Positions 27,003 through 35,898 of a stretch of DNA of 64,000 nucleotides are shown here, piece by piece. The translations under genes were made by a program, and so were the position numbers. Each line of letters begins with the position of its first letter. Positions within the stretch are counted from its first letter, which is position 1. The notes below the pieces were generated by a model. That model was not told where the DNA came from and did no database searches. It saw only the letters and a program-made list of their open reading frames with translations. The stretch spans positions 274,647 to 338,646 of the forward strand of contig DASTXE010000004.1 of NCBI GenBank assembly GCA_035765535.1. The letters run 5' to 3'. This DNA is from Rickettsiales bacterium (GTDB taxonomy: Bacteria; Pseudomonadota; Alphaproteobacteria; Rickettsiales; JABCZZ01).

Positions 27003-27647
27003 ATGGAAACCGTCAATCTCTCCGGCCCGGAACAAAAACCTGCTTCCGGCCAGCCTCCCAAACATCTGGTCATTCTCCTGCACGGCTACGGTGCGGATGG
27101 TAACGACCTGATCGGCCTTGCCCCCATGCTGGCTCAAAGCCTGCCGGATACGCATTTCATTTCCCCCAATGCGCCCTTCCCCTGCGAGATGGCGCCGTAT
27201 GGCCGCCAGTGGTTTTCACTGCGGGACTGGTCACCCAAATCGATGCTGCGCGGCGCACAGGAAGCAGCCCCGGCGCTCAATATGTTCATCAGCCAGCAGC
27301 TCCAGCGTTTCAGCCTGACGGACGACAAACTCGCCCTGATCGGCTTCTCGCAAGGCACGATGATGGCGCTTTACACGGCGCTACGCCGTCCCACACCCTG
27401 CGCGGGCATCGTGGGTTTTTCCGGCTCGCTGATCGGCGAGGAAGGTATGGTAAGCAAACCGCCTGTCTGCCTCATCCATGGCGATATGGACAATGTTGTC
27501 CCGTTTGGCGCGATGGCGCTGGCCGAAGCCGTGCTCAAGCATGACGGTATATCGGTGGAAACCCATAAACGCCCCAGCCTCGGTCACGGAATCGATCCGG
27601 AGGGGCTGGACATCGCCGTCAAATTCCTGAAAGCGAACCTGAAATGA
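27003..27647 (+). CDS. Alpha/beta hydrolase, carboxylesterase/phospholipase type
   Basis: A 214-aa cytosolic serine hydrolase of the phospholipase/carboxylesterase group. The oxyanion region HGYGADGNDLIGLAP is near residue 30, the nucleophile is in GFSQGTMMAL (S about residue 117), the acid is in HGDMDNVVPFG, and the histidine is in RPSLGHGIDPEG. All four match the family. Its stop overlaps the hemB start (ATGA), so the two are translated together. The natural substrate is unknown; small acyl esters or lysophospholipids are typical. Confidence 0.9.
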   Translation: METVNLSGPEQKPASGQPPKHLVILLHGYGADGNDLIGLAPMLAQSLPDTHFISPNAPFPCEMAPYGRQWFSLRDWSPKSMLRGAQEAAPALNMFISQQLQRFSLTDDKLALIGFSQGTMMALYTALRRPTPCAGIVGFSGSLIGEEGMVSKPPVCLIHGDMDNVVPFGAMALAEAVLKHDGISVETHKRPSLGHGIDPEGLDIAVKFLKANLK

Positions 27648-28633
27648 GCCACGCCTCTTACCCCTCCACGCGCCTGCGCCGCAACCGTAAATATCCCTGG
27701 CTGCGCGAGATGCTGGCTGAAACGCGCCTCGCCCCGCAGGATTTTATCTGGCCTGTCTTCGTGCAGGAAGGCAGCAACGAGCGCGCGCCGATTGCCAAAA
27801 TGCCTGGCGTCTTCCGCCTGTCGATCGATCTGCTCGTCGCGCAAGCAAGACACGCGCAATCACTGGGCATTCCCGCCATCGCCATTTTCCCGGTCACGCC
27901 GCAGGACCGCAAAACCCCGGAAGCCGAAGAAGCTTTCAATCGGGATAACCTCGTCTGTCGCGCCGTAAAGGCCGTGAAGGATGCCGTGCCGGATATCGGC
28001 ATTATCTGCGATGTGGCGCTCGATCCGTTTACCTCGCACGGCCATGACGGCGTCGTCCGAAATGGCGATGTCGCCAATGATGAAACCATTGCGGTGCTGT
28101 GCAAACAGGCCGTCGTGCAGGCCAGGTCAGGCTGCGATATTATTGCGCCGTCGGATATGATGGACGGGCGCGTGGGCCAGATCCGCGCCGCGCTCGATGC
28201 GGAAGGGTTCGATCATGTCGCCATCATGGCCTATGCCGCCAAATACGCCTCCGCTTTCTACGGCCCCTTCCGTGACGCGGTAGGCTCAGCAGTCAATCTC
28301 GGCAAATCCGGCAAGCGCACCTACCAGATGGACCCGGCCAACCGCACCGAAGCTTTGCGCGAAGTGGCGCTCGATATCAGCGAAGGCACGGACATCGTCA
28401 TGGTCAAACCCGCTCTGGCCTATCTGGATATTATCCGCGAAGTGAAAGACGCTTTCCCCGTGCCCATCACCGCCTATCAGGTGAGCGGCGAATATGCGAT
28501 GCTGAAACTGGCGGGCGAAGCCGGAGTGCTGGATTTCAACGCCGTGATGACCGAAAGCCTGCTCGCCTGCAAACGTGCCGGCGCGAATGCGATTCTCACT
28601 TACTCTGCACTGGAAATCGCCGAGCAGTTATAA
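27644..28633 (+). CDS. hemB: Delta-aminolevulinic acid dehydratase (porphobilinogen synthase)
   Basis: Joins two 5-aminolevulinate molecules to porphobilinogen in haem synthesis. The 329-aa product shows both active-site lysines, in YAAKYASAFYGPF and MVKPALAYLD. The metal segment reads CDVALDPFTSHGHDG: two of the three zinc cysteines are replaced (A, D, D pattern), so this is the magnesium-type enzyme usual in alphaproteobacteria. It overlaps the esterase gene by 4 bases. hemE, from the same pathway, lies beside the origin at 58795. Confidence 0.98.
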   Translation: MSHASYPSTRLRRNRKYPWLREMLAETRLAPQDFIWPVFVQEGSNERAPIAKMPGVFRLSIDLLVAQARHAQSLGIPAIAIFPVTPQDRKTPEAEEAFNRDNLVCRAVKAVKDAVPDIGIICDVALDPFTSHGHDGVVRNGDVANDETIAVLCKQAVVQARSGCDIIAPSDMMDGRVGQIRAALDAEGFDHVAIMAYAAKYASAFYGPFRDAVGSAVNLGKSGKRTYQMDPANRTEALREVALDISEGTDIVMVKPALAYLDIIREVKDAFPVPITAYQVSGEYAMLKLAGEAGVLDFNAVMTESLLACKRAGANAILTYSALEIAEQL

Positions 28634-28634
28634 T

Positions 28635-29294
28635 TTAGCCTTCTATGACAATTCCCGTCTTCGGCGTGAACGGCATATTCAGCCCATGCTTTACGAACCC
28701 AACAGCCATACAGGCTTCTTCCGCTTTGCGGCAGGTATTCACACTATCTTCCAGCACAAGAATCTGTTCCGGCTTCGCGCCATACATGGCTGGAAGGTGA
28801 TTGAGCAGGAAATCAAGCTTGCGCTCCGCTATCGGCAGGCTCTGATTGGGGAAATTATCGCTGGTATGAAGTGCGCTGAATAAATCACGCGTTCCCCAGA
28901 AGGCAAGAATCGCTTCTATCACCGGCTGCATATTGTTGGAAACGATGACGGGCTTCATCTTCCCCCGCTCCGCAAACTCCCGGCAGATACCGTGGACCAC
29001 TGCATTGGGTTTGAGTCCCGTCGAAAACACCGACTCCAGAAAAATGGTTTCGCGCTCCTGCACCAGTTCTGTGACGGGCGGCGTAAGCTTATATTCTTCG
29101 CGCAGCACTGTCAGGTTATGCACCGCCGTATTGCCGATCAGTCGCGGGGCAATATCCGCAATCGCAACCTCCACGCCAGCATGCTTCTTAATGATAGTGA
29201 GATAGGCTTCCATCTGAAGCCCCTCGGTAAACCCCTGCACCCCGTCAAAATCTGAAACGCAAAGCGCATATTGCTCGTAAATCTTTTCCAGCAT
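28635..29294 (-). CDS. HAD-superfamily hydrolase (phosphatase-like)
   Basis: A 219-aa haloacid dehalogenase family protein. Motif I is CVSDFDGV (nucleophile and acid aspartates), motif II is VIVSNNMQP (Ser/Asn region), and motif III/IV is QILVLEDSVNTC near the C terminus. A helical cap of type I lies between I and II. I took the start as MLEKIYEQ; the frame extends 45 bases upstream to another ATG (MVFLTTQ), close to repeat R2, and either could be used. It is convergent with hemB, one base apart. The substrate is unknown. Confidence 0.8.
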   Translation of the reverse strand: MLEKIYEQYALCVSDFDGVQGFTEGLQMEAYLTIIKKHAGVEVAIADIAPRLIGNTAVHNLTVLREEYKLTPPVTELVQERETIFLESVFSTGLKPNAVVHGICREFAERGKMKPVIVSNNMQPVIEAILAFWGTRDLFSALHTSDNFPNQSLPIAERKLDFLLNHLPAMYGAKPEQILVLEDSVNTCRKAEEACMAVGFVKHGLNMPFTPKTGIVIEG

Positions 29295-29340
29295 CAATTC
29301 CGAATCTCTCTTGATTGCTTGCGTGGTCAGGAAGACCATA

Positions 29341-29399
29341 CCCTTCAGTCGCCGAAGGCGTTAGGCTCATTGCGAAGGCCAGAAGGCCGAAGCAGGAGC
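29341..29399 (+). repeat. Intergenic repeat R2, copy b
   Basis: R2 core in the + orientation: CTTCAGTCGCCGAAGGCGTT, then GGCTCATTGCGAAGGCC and AAGGCCGAAGCAGGAGC. Its right end is 4 bases from the nadK stop codon, so on the minus strand it lies at the nadK 3' end and ahead of the HAD gene. Confidence 0.8.
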
Positions 29400-29402
29400 A
29401 AT

Positions 29403-30197
29403 TTACATGAATTGTTCTTTAATAATCCGCTCTTCCAGATTGTGCTCGCCGTCGAACAGCAGGGTAATACGTGTCCGCTGATCTTCATGAATGGCAACGG
29501 AAACCACGTCGCGCACTTCCGTGAAGTCCGCCACGGCGTTGATGGGGCGTTTGATGGGGTCGAGCGTCTCGAACATGACAGAGGAATTATGGTGTAAGAG
29601 CGCTCCCCTCCAGCGCCTTGGCCTTGAAGGCGAAAGCGGCGTAATGGCGATGACGTTGGAGCCCAGCGGAATAATCGGCCCGCCTGCCGAACTGTTATAG
29701 GCCGTGCTGCCTGCGGGCGTCGCAACCAGAATACCGTCCGCCACCATCTCGGCAATACGCACAACATGATCAACGCTGATGCGGATCTTGGCGGCCTGCC
29801 TGCTCTGGCGGAAGATGGACACTTCGTTGATCGCAAGCATCTCGTAAGTTTTACCCTGGATATTGCGCGCATACATGCTGAGCGGATGCAGCACATGCCT
29901 GCGCGCTTCCTGGATGCGTTCCATCAGCCGGTCCGGGCAGTAGCTGTTCATCAAAAACCCGACCGTACCGCAATTCATGCCGTAAAACGGAATTCCGCGC
30001 GCCATGTATTGGTGCATGGTCTGCAGCATGAAGCCGTCCCCGCCGAGCACGACGATAATATCGGCCCCTTCAGCACCTCCGCCTTTGCGCTTGCGGGCAA
30101 CCTCAACCACTTCGTAACGGCGGGTGATTTCTTCCAGCGCATTCTGGGCAAGCTTGGTATTGTCGGCAATGCAGGCTATGCGAGGCGCGTCACTCAT
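29403..30197 (-). CDS. nadK: NAD kinase
   Basis: Phosphorylates NAD to NADP in the cytosol. The 264-aa product has the GGDG loop (VVLGGDGFMLQTM), the acidic/NE motif INEVSIFR, and GSTAYNSSAGGPIIP. The start MSDAPRI is chosen because the longer frame runs back into the upstream lipoprotein gene. It follows that lipoprotein by 7 bases on the same strand and is probably in one operon with it. Repeat R2 copy b is at its 3' end. Confidence 0.95.
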   Translation of the reverse strand: MSDAPRIACIADNTKLAQNALEEITRRYEVVEVARKRKGGGAEGADIIVVLGGDGFMLQTMHQYMARGIPFYGMNCGTVGFLMNSYCPDRLMERIQEARRHVLHPLSMYARNIQGKTYEMLAINEVSIFRQSRQAAKIRISVDHVVRIAEMVADGILVATPAGSTAYNSSAGGPIIPLGSNVIAITPLSPSRPRRWRGALLHHNSSVMFETLDPIKRPINAVADFTEVRDVVSVAIHEDQRTRITLLFDGEHNLEERIIKEQFM

Positions 30198-30204
30198 AAT
30201 AAGG

Positions 30205-30492
30205 TTACTTTTCTTCCTGAGCGGCGATGGTGAAGCGGCAATACTGGAAGCCCTCGTTCCATCCACTGTTATAAAGTTTGTTTTCCGCCATTTCCGGCCG
30301 CTTCTTATAACCGTATATTGCGCGGTAGAGATATCCGGTATCACCGGCGGAAAGCCCCGTGTCGCAACCATCCTGCCAGCCGAGCCGGTATTCCGGCGGA
30401 CCGTCCGGCTGGGAGTACATCAGCACCAGCGGCTTGCACCCCGAAATCAGCAATACGACCAAGACTAATACCTTGCGCAAATACATCTCCAT
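30205..30492 (-). CDS. Small lipoprotein of unknown function
   Basis: A 95-aa protein with a lipoprotein signal: hydrophobic run VLVLVVLLISGC, lipid cysteine at 19. The mature part is aromatic and glycine-rich with two cysteines (GWQDGCDTG and FQYCRF) and the pair GWQDG / GWNEG that may form an internal repeat. It precedes nadK on the same strand, 7 bases away. No family is recognised. Its neighbour across the upstream gap is the divergent secretion operon. Confidence 0.7.
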   Translation of the reverse strand: MEMYLRKVLVLVVLLISGCKPLVLMYSQPDGPPEYRLGWQDGCDTGLSAGDTGYLYRAIYGYKKRPEMAENKLYNSGWNEGFQYCRFTIAAQEEK

Positions 30493-30631
30493 TGGACAAT
30501 CGTACTATTTATATACTAACATATAATAAAATAACTTGAAAAGTTGTTTTTGATAGATAGGTTTTATGAGAGTCTCATATAGATGAACATGCAATCGCCT
30601 TCCTCGCGGAATGCGGTAGTCATACAGGTCG

Positions 30632-31840
30632 GTGCCTATGCCTTATTATAAATATTCCGCCATCAATGATGCGGGACGCACGATTAAGGGCGTGGTTACG
30701 GCGGAAAACGACGTCGACCTTGAAGATCGCCTGAAGCAGCTCGGCCTGGATCTCATCAATTACAAAGAGTTACGCGAAAAGAAGGGCAGCAGCTCCGGCA
30801 AGGTAAAAATCCAGGATCTGATTGTCTGCTGCCTGCATCTGGAGCAGTTGGGTCGCGCGGGCGTCTCCCTGCTGGAAGCGATTGCCGACGTGCGCGACAC
30901 GACCGACTCCCCCGTTCTTAAAAATATCATGGCGGGCGTATACGAATATATCAAAAACGGTGAAATCCTCTCTAAAGCGCTCGCCCATTACCCGCATGTG
31001 TTCAACGAAGTGTTCGTAGGTCTCATTGCTGCTGGGGAAAAAACCGGTAACTTTTCCGAAGCGTTCCTGCATATCGCCGATCATTTGAAATGGACGTCTG
31101 ACCTGCGCCGTAAGGTGAAGAAAGCCGTGCGCTACCCGCTGGCGCTGCTGCTCGTCATGAGCGGCGTGATTTCAGTGCTGATGGTGTTCGTGGTGCCTAA
31201 GCTTGTGGATTTCATGGTCGCGCAAGGATTCGACCTGCCGCTGCACACGCGCGCACTCATCGCTTTCTCTCATGCCTTCGTGAATTACTGGTACCTGATC
31301 TTCGGCCTGCCGATACTGGCGGTCGGCGGGTTCTTCCTGCTTTACAACACATCCGAACCGTTTGCCTATAACGTGGACGGGTTTGTGCTCAAAATCCCTG
31401 TGCTCGGCTCTGTAAGCCGCAAGATAAATCTTGCTCGCTTTACCCATTTCTTTTCGGTATTGTTCAATAGCGGGATCGGGATATTGGAATCGCTGCAGGC
31501 GGCGAAAAACGTTGTGGCAAACCGGGTGTTGCAGGAATCGGTGGACATGATGACGCGCAGCGTTTCCGAGGGCATGTCGCTGACGGCGGCCATGCGTGTG
31601 TCCAACCAGTTCCCGAGCCTTGTGGTGCGTATGTTTAAGATCGGTGAGGATAGCGGCAACATGACCGAATCGCTTGAGAACGTAAACTTTTTCTATGAGC
31701 GCGAAATCAACGACGCCGTAGAAAACGTGGTCGGGCTGATTCAGCCTGCGCTTACCATCGTCATGGGCCTATTGATATTCTGGGTAATCGCTGCGGTGTT
31801 CGGACCTCTGTACCAATCCTTCAGCAAGATGAACGTATAA
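30632..31840 (+). CDS. GspF/PilC-type inner-membrane platform protein
   Basis: Core inner-membrane protein of type II secretion or type IV pilus machines. The 402-aa product has two T2SF domains: the first with VSLLEAIADVRD and AAGEKTGNFSEAFLHIADHL, and the second with GIGILESLQAAKNV and KIGEDSGNMTESLENVNFFYE. Three membrane helices are visible (LLLVMSGVISVLMVFVVP, YWYLIFGLPILAVGGFF, ALTIVMGLLIFWVIAAVFGP). Start GTG at 30632 or the ATG 6 bases later; upstream AGG fits either. First gene of a four-gene operon with a PilM/GspL-like, PilO-like and PilP-like set. Confidence 0.95.
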   Translation: MPMPYYKYSAINDAGRTIKGVVTAENDVDLEDRLKQLGLDLINYKELREKKGSSSGKVKIQDLIVCCLHLEQLGRAGVSLLEAIADVRDTTDSPVLKNIMAGVYEYIKNGEILSKALAHYPHVFNEVFVGLIAAGEKTGNFSEAFLHIADHLKWTSDLRRKVKKAVRYPLALLLVMSGVISVLMVFVVPKLVDFMVAQGFDLPLHTRALIAFSHAFVNYWYLIFGLPILAVGGFFLLYNTSEPFAYNVDGFVLKIPVLGSVSRKINLARFTHFFSVLFNSGIGILESLQAAKNVVANRVLQESVDMMTRSVSEGMSLTAAMRVSNQFPSLVVRMFKIGEDSGNMTESLENVNFFYEREINDAVENVVGLIQPALTIVMGLLIFWVIAAVFGPLYQSFSKMNV

Positions 31841-31849
31841 CGGGCGGGC

Positions 31850-33478
31850 ATGAAGGCAAAGAACGCAAAAAACAAATATTCCGGCCAGAGCACGTTCACC
31901 ATGATGATCGGCGATGAAGGCGCGGTACTCGTACAGCTGCAGCACGGAGCCGTAGTCAGGAGGCTGTTTGCTGCTTCGCCCGACCCGGCTCAGGTGCGCG
32001 CGATTGATGAGGCGCTGAACAATTCGCCCAATTCCCCTATTACGGTGCTGTTCGACATCATGGACCAGTCCTATGTCCGCCAGACCCTGCCGCCGGTATC
32101 GTCCTTCAGCGTTGGCAAGATCATTTCCCGCCGTCTCGCGAAGGACTTTTCCCCGGACGACATTAAGGGATTTGTTATTCTCGACCGGGATAAGGCAGGG
32201 CGGCGCGACTGGAATTACATGATGGTGTCGCTTGCCAATACGGCGATACTCCAGAAATGGATGAATTTCATCACGGAGCGTTCCAATCCCTTCCGGGGCA
32301 TGGGGCTGCTGCCGATGGAAGCCCAGAATTTCATGCGCGCGCTTGAGAAACATTTCCAGCGCAGCAAAAGCAAAGACAGCAAGCCGATGGAATGGCAGAT
32401 CCTGGTCAGCCACCACAAGGTGGGCGGGTTCCGCCAGGTCGTCATGCGTAACGGCAAGCTTGTGTTCACCCGCATGGCACTGCCGTTCGGCGAATCTCTG
32501 CCGGACGTGATTGCAGGCAATATCGAGCAGGAAATGATCAACACGCTCGAATACCTCAAGCGCTTAGGGCTGCAGGACACCGCTTTGATCTCCATCACCA
32601 TCATCTGCTCCGAAGAGATCAAGCAGGCACTCGATCCCAAGAATATCAAAGCCGGGGAACACCATTTCCTGACGCCTTATGAAGTGGCGAATATGCTTTC
32701 GCTGAAAGATGCCGCGGGCGACGGCGATCATTTCGGCGATATTGTCCTCTCTGCCTTTATCGCCAAACAGCGCAAATTGATCCTGCCGCTCTTTACGGAT
32801 TATACCCGTAAATTGCGCAATCTTTCCATGTTCGCACTTTATACCAAGCTGGGCGGTGCGCTATGCGCGCTGGCCGTACTGGGGTGGATAGGCTCAAGCG
32901 CCTGGAGCATTTTTGAAACGAAACAGGCGATCAGCGACCTGGAAATCAAACACCACACGCTGACCGAAAGCCTGAACAAGATCAAAGTCACCGCGGAAAC
33001 ACTGCCGAAGAACGTGAACCTCTACAGCGATATCATGACCATTTCGCAGATGTTCAATAAGCCGCAATACGACATCATACCGTTTATTGAACAGCTCTCC
33101 ACAGGGATAAGCAACACCGCGATGGCATCTTCTCTCCATTGGGTGCTGCAGGGAGTTGACGGGATAACGAAAACCACCGATAGCCGTACCATCACTTCCG
33201 AAGTGGAGTTGAAGCTCATTACTACGCCAGAGACCAACGCCCAGATGCGCGACGCTATGAAGAACCTGCAGGATGTTGTGAAGAAGGCAATGCCGACATT
33301 CAATATATCCTACGAAGACACATCCAGCGTACTTTCAGATACGAAAGAACTGAAAACCGTCATCGGCGATGCGGGCGCTGCCAAGGAAGATACGACACAA
33401 TTGCAGAATGCCGTGCTGAAGATGAAGATCGACGGACCGATTGACGAGAAGAAGCAACCCGGAAGGGGGCCCAGATAA
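31850..33478 (+). CDS. GspL-like (PilM/PilN-like) assembly platform protein
   Basis: A 542-aa protein: an N-terminal cytoplasmic actin/ASKHA-like part (about residues 1-330), one membrane helix (GGALCALAVLGWIGSSAW, about 337-355) and a periplasmic alpha/beta region like PilN or GspL. The order cytoplasmic, helix, periplasm matches GspL, or a fusion of PilM and PilN. Sequence is divergent, so family assignment rests on position between a GspF-like and a PilO-like gene and on topology. It overlaps the next gene by one base (TAATG). Confidence 0.7.
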   Translation: MKAKNAKNKYSGQSTFTMMIGDEGAVLVQLQHGAVVRRLFAASPDPAQVRAIDEALNNSPNSPITVLFDIMDQSYVRQTLPPVSSFSVGKIISRRLAKDFSPDDIKGFVILDRDKAGRRDWNYMMVSLANTAILQKWMNFITERSNPFRGMGLLPMEAQNFMRALEKHFQRSKSKDSKPMEWQILVSHHKVGGFRQVVMRNGKLVFTRMALPFGESLPDVIAGNIEQEMINTLEYLKRLGLQDTALISITIICSEEIKQALDPKNIKAGEHHFLTPYEVANMLSLKDAAGDGDHFGDIVLSAFIAKQRKLILPLFTDYTRKLRNLSMFALYTKLGGALCALAVLGWIGSSAWSIFETKQAISDLEIKHHTLTESLNKIKVTAETLPKNVNLYSDIMTISQMFNKPQYDIIPFIEQLSTGISNTAMASSLHWVLQGVDGITKTTDSRTITSEVELKLITTPETNAQMRDAMKNLQDVVKKAMPTFNISYEDTSSVLSDTKELKTVIGDAGAAKEDTTQLQNAVLKMKIDGPIDEKKQPGRGPR

Positions 33479-34170
33479 TGGCAGCGATGATGGGAACCTC
33501 TAAAGAAAGCCGGTTGAAAAAGCTCCTGATACGCAACGCAGCAGTAGCGGCAGTCGTCCTGATGGTGCTGGGCACGGGCGGTATATTATTGTCTAATTAC
33601 AGCGACGATACGCTCGCCGACCAGAGCACGCGCACCGCACAGAACAACATGATTTCCTCGCAATACCGTGAGATTGAGACAACGCTTGGCAGGCAAAGCG
33701 AAGTCGCCGGATACTATGATACTTACGCCAAAAACCATAACAGCAATTTCACGATCAACCGCGAAACCATGACCGGAATGCTGGCAAGCTTGCGCAAGAC
33801 CCACCATCTTACGAGCCTTGACGTGACCATTTCCTCGATTGCGGATGTGCCCCAAACATCAATAGCGCTCAAAAGCGGACATGCGGTTAAAAGCACGGTG
33901 CATATCGTACTGGGCGCACTGACCGATAATGCTGTTTATAATTTCATTTATGATCTGCAGCACACGCTTCCCGGCGTCGTTATAATTTCAGATCTCAAAA
34001 TTACCAGAACCGGGGCACTCACCCGGGAAACGGCGTTGAGCGCCATAAACCAGCACACGATCATCCCACTGGTGACGGGAGATTTGTCCTTCACCTGGGT
34101 CGGGATCGTCCAGGAGGAAAACGCAGCCTCACATGCCAACGAACATGACAGGCCACCCTATGCAAGGTAA
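33478..34170 (+). CDS. PilO/GspM-like inner-membrane protein
   Basis: A 230-aa bitopic protein. A basic cytoplasmic start (SKESRLKKLLIRN) is followed by one membrane helix (AAVAAVVLMVLGTGGILL) and a periplasmic part containing a long helix with QNNMISSQYREIE and a ferredoxin-like fold with KSTVHIVLGALTDNAVYNFI. That pattern is seen in PilO and GspM. Starts on the last base of the preceding stop; its end overlaps the next gene by 38 bases. Confidence 0.7.
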   Translation: MAAMMGTSKESRLKKLLIRNAAVAAVVLMVLGTGGILLSNYSDDTLADQSTRTAQNNMISSQYREIETTLGRQSEVAGYYDTYAKNHNSNFTINRETMTGMLASLRKTHHLTSLDVTISSIADVPQTSIALKSGHAVKSTVHIVLGALTDNAVYNFIYDLQHTLPGVVIISDLKITRTGALTRETALSAINQHTIIPLVTGDLSFTWVGIVQEENAASHANEHDRPPYAR

Positions 34171-35125
34171 GTTCCGTTTATATATAATGGCATTGCTTGC
34201 GGCCTGCGCATTTCTCCCGCTGCCTTCTGCGGCGCAGCGCAACATGCCTCCGCATCAGCCCGACAGCAAATCTCAGGAAATGCTCGATCTCCCGATTGTA
34301 CCGGGCGGCACGGTCGCCATCACGCCCCCTCCCCCCAAATCTCCTTTACCGGCTGGGGACATGCATAATCCGACCGCCAAACCTTTACCGTCCGAAATAC
34401 CGCAAATTGCCCCCGCCGCTGCAGACAAAAACGCCGTGTCTGTCGTCGTTGCGCTTCCTGTTGCCGCTCCCGCGCCGCACACGAAAGCAACGCTGATGTT
34501 TAATACCGAGGAAATGGCAATCGTGGACCAGATTATCAAGGCCTATGACAGCTATATCCCGGGGAAAGTGGAAAAGAACCTGCTGCCGAAAGAGAACCTG
34601 CCCAGCATCCTGACCGGCCTGCAGCCGCCGCCCGTGCAGGTACAGGGGCCGAGCAACGTGTACCTTCAGGGAATCGTCTATTATTCGCCCAGCAAATGGC
34701 TGGTCCGGCTGAATGACGGCGTGATTTCCAGCTCGACCAACATTCCGGCCAATGAGTTCTTTGTAAGTAAAATATCGCGCAGGGAAATCGAACTGGTCTG
34801 GAAACCCGCACAGCCCGATGAACTGATCAACAACTGGAACAGCGCGACAGATGGCGGAAAGAATCCTGTGCCGGGCGTCCGGGTGGCAAACAGTGTGGTA
34901 ACATTGCGGCTGCATCCGAACCAGACATTCCTGGTGAAATCCATTGCCATTCACGAAGGAATTATCAAATCCAGTAATCCGGCCGGCTCCGCCCAGGCTC
35001 CTGTGACAACACCGGCTGCGACACCAGCAGCAGAACCCGCCGCAACACCAGCCATTCCGCAATCTCCCCCTGTGCGTGACGTGATTCCTGAATCTCCGTC
35101 CAATATCATACGCCCGCCAGGCTGA
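34133..35125 (+). CDS. Periplasmic PilP/GspC-like proline-rich protein
   Basis: A 330-aa protein with a signal or anchor (LYIMALLAACAFLPLPSAA) and a long proline/alanine-rich stretch on both sides of a folded core (about residues 115-255). The core has YLQGIVYYSPSKWLVRLNDGVI and NEFFVSKISRREIELVW, a small beta domain like the PilP/GspC homology region that reports the position of a secretin. Last gene of the secretion operon. The secretin and the ATPase are not in the window. Assignment is by context and fold-like pattern. Confidence 0.6.
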   Translation: MPTNMTGHPMQGKFRLYIMALLAACAFLPLPSAAQRNMPPHQPDSKSQEMLDLPIVPGGTVAITPPPPKSPLPAGDMHNPTAKPLPSEIPQIAPAAADKNAVSVVVALPVAAPAPHTKATLMFNTEEMAIVDQIIKAYDSYIPGKVEKNLLPKENLPSILTGLQPPPVQVQGPSNVYLQGIVYYSPSKWLVRLNDGVISSSTNIPANEFFVSKISRREIELVWKPAQPDELINNWNSATDGGKNPVPGVRVANSVVTLRLHPNQTFLVKSIAIHEGIIKSSNPAGSAQAPVTTPAATPAAEPAATPAIPQSPPVRDVIPESPSNIIRPPG

Positions 35126-35161
35126 GCGCTCCCTAACCTTAACCGACCAACAGAGTTTGAT

Positions 35162-35878
35162 ATGCAATCCCCTCTCGATATCCGCAATCTCACAAAACGC
35201 TATGGCAGCAATCTTGTGCTCGATAATGTATCGCTCTCTTTAAGCGAAGGGGAACTGTTCGGCCTGATCGGCCTGAACGGCGTGGGCAAGACCACGCTTA
35301 TTAAAAACATTCTCGACCTGACGCGTCCGGATTCGGGCGAAGCCAGCATCTTCGGTGTTCCCTGCGCAAACGCACAGGCGCGCCGCAGCATCTCTTACCT
35401 GCCGGAAAAATTCCAGCCGTCGCGTTACCTGCGCGGCCGCGAATACTTGGAACTCTCACTGTCTTACTTCGGAAAACCATTCGATATGGAACAGGCGCGC
35501 AAGGAAGCCATGAACGTGGACCTGAACCCGGATGCGCTGAACAATAAGGTAGGTTCCTACTCCAAGGGCATGGGCCAGAAACTCGGGCTGATCGGCGCGT
35601 TTCTGATCGACGCCCCCCTGCTGATTCTGGACGAACCGATGAGCGGCCTGGACCCGCGCGCACGCATCATGCTGAAGGAACGCCTGCTCGCAAGCAAAAA
35701 AGCGGGAAAAACCATCTTCTTCAGCTCGCATATTCTTTCCGATATCGATGAAATCTGCGACCGCATCGGCGTGATCAGCAACAGCAAGCTCATCTTCGTA
35801 GGCACACCACAGCAATTCAAGCAGGCCAATAAAGGCGAAACGCTGGAAAAATCCTTCCTGAGTGCCATTGCCGCCTGA
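35162..35878 (+). CDS. ABC transporter ATP-binding protein
   Basis: A 238-aa ABC ATPase of the CcmA/drug-export type. Walker A is GLNGVGKTT at residues 37-45, the signature is YSKGMGQKLG, Walker B is LLILDEPMSGLD, and the H-loop is FFSSHILS. All catalytic parts are intact. It is 36 bases after the secretion operon on the same strand, but no permease gene accompanies it, so its partner is unknown. The cargo cannot be deduced. Confidence 0.92.
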   Translation: MQSPLDIRNLTKRYGSNLVLDNVSLSLSEGELFGLIGLNGVGKTTLIKNILDLTRPDSGEASIFGVPCANAQARRSISYLPEKFQPSRYLRGREYLELSLSYFGKPFDMEQARKEAMNVDLNPDALNNKVGSYSKGMGQKLGLIGAFLIDAPLLILDEPMSGLDPRARIMLKERLLASKKAGKTIFFSSHILSDIDEICDRIGVISNSKLIFVGTPQQFKQANKGETLEKSFLSAIAA

Positions 35879-35898
35879 GAACAACCGAAATTATAGAT

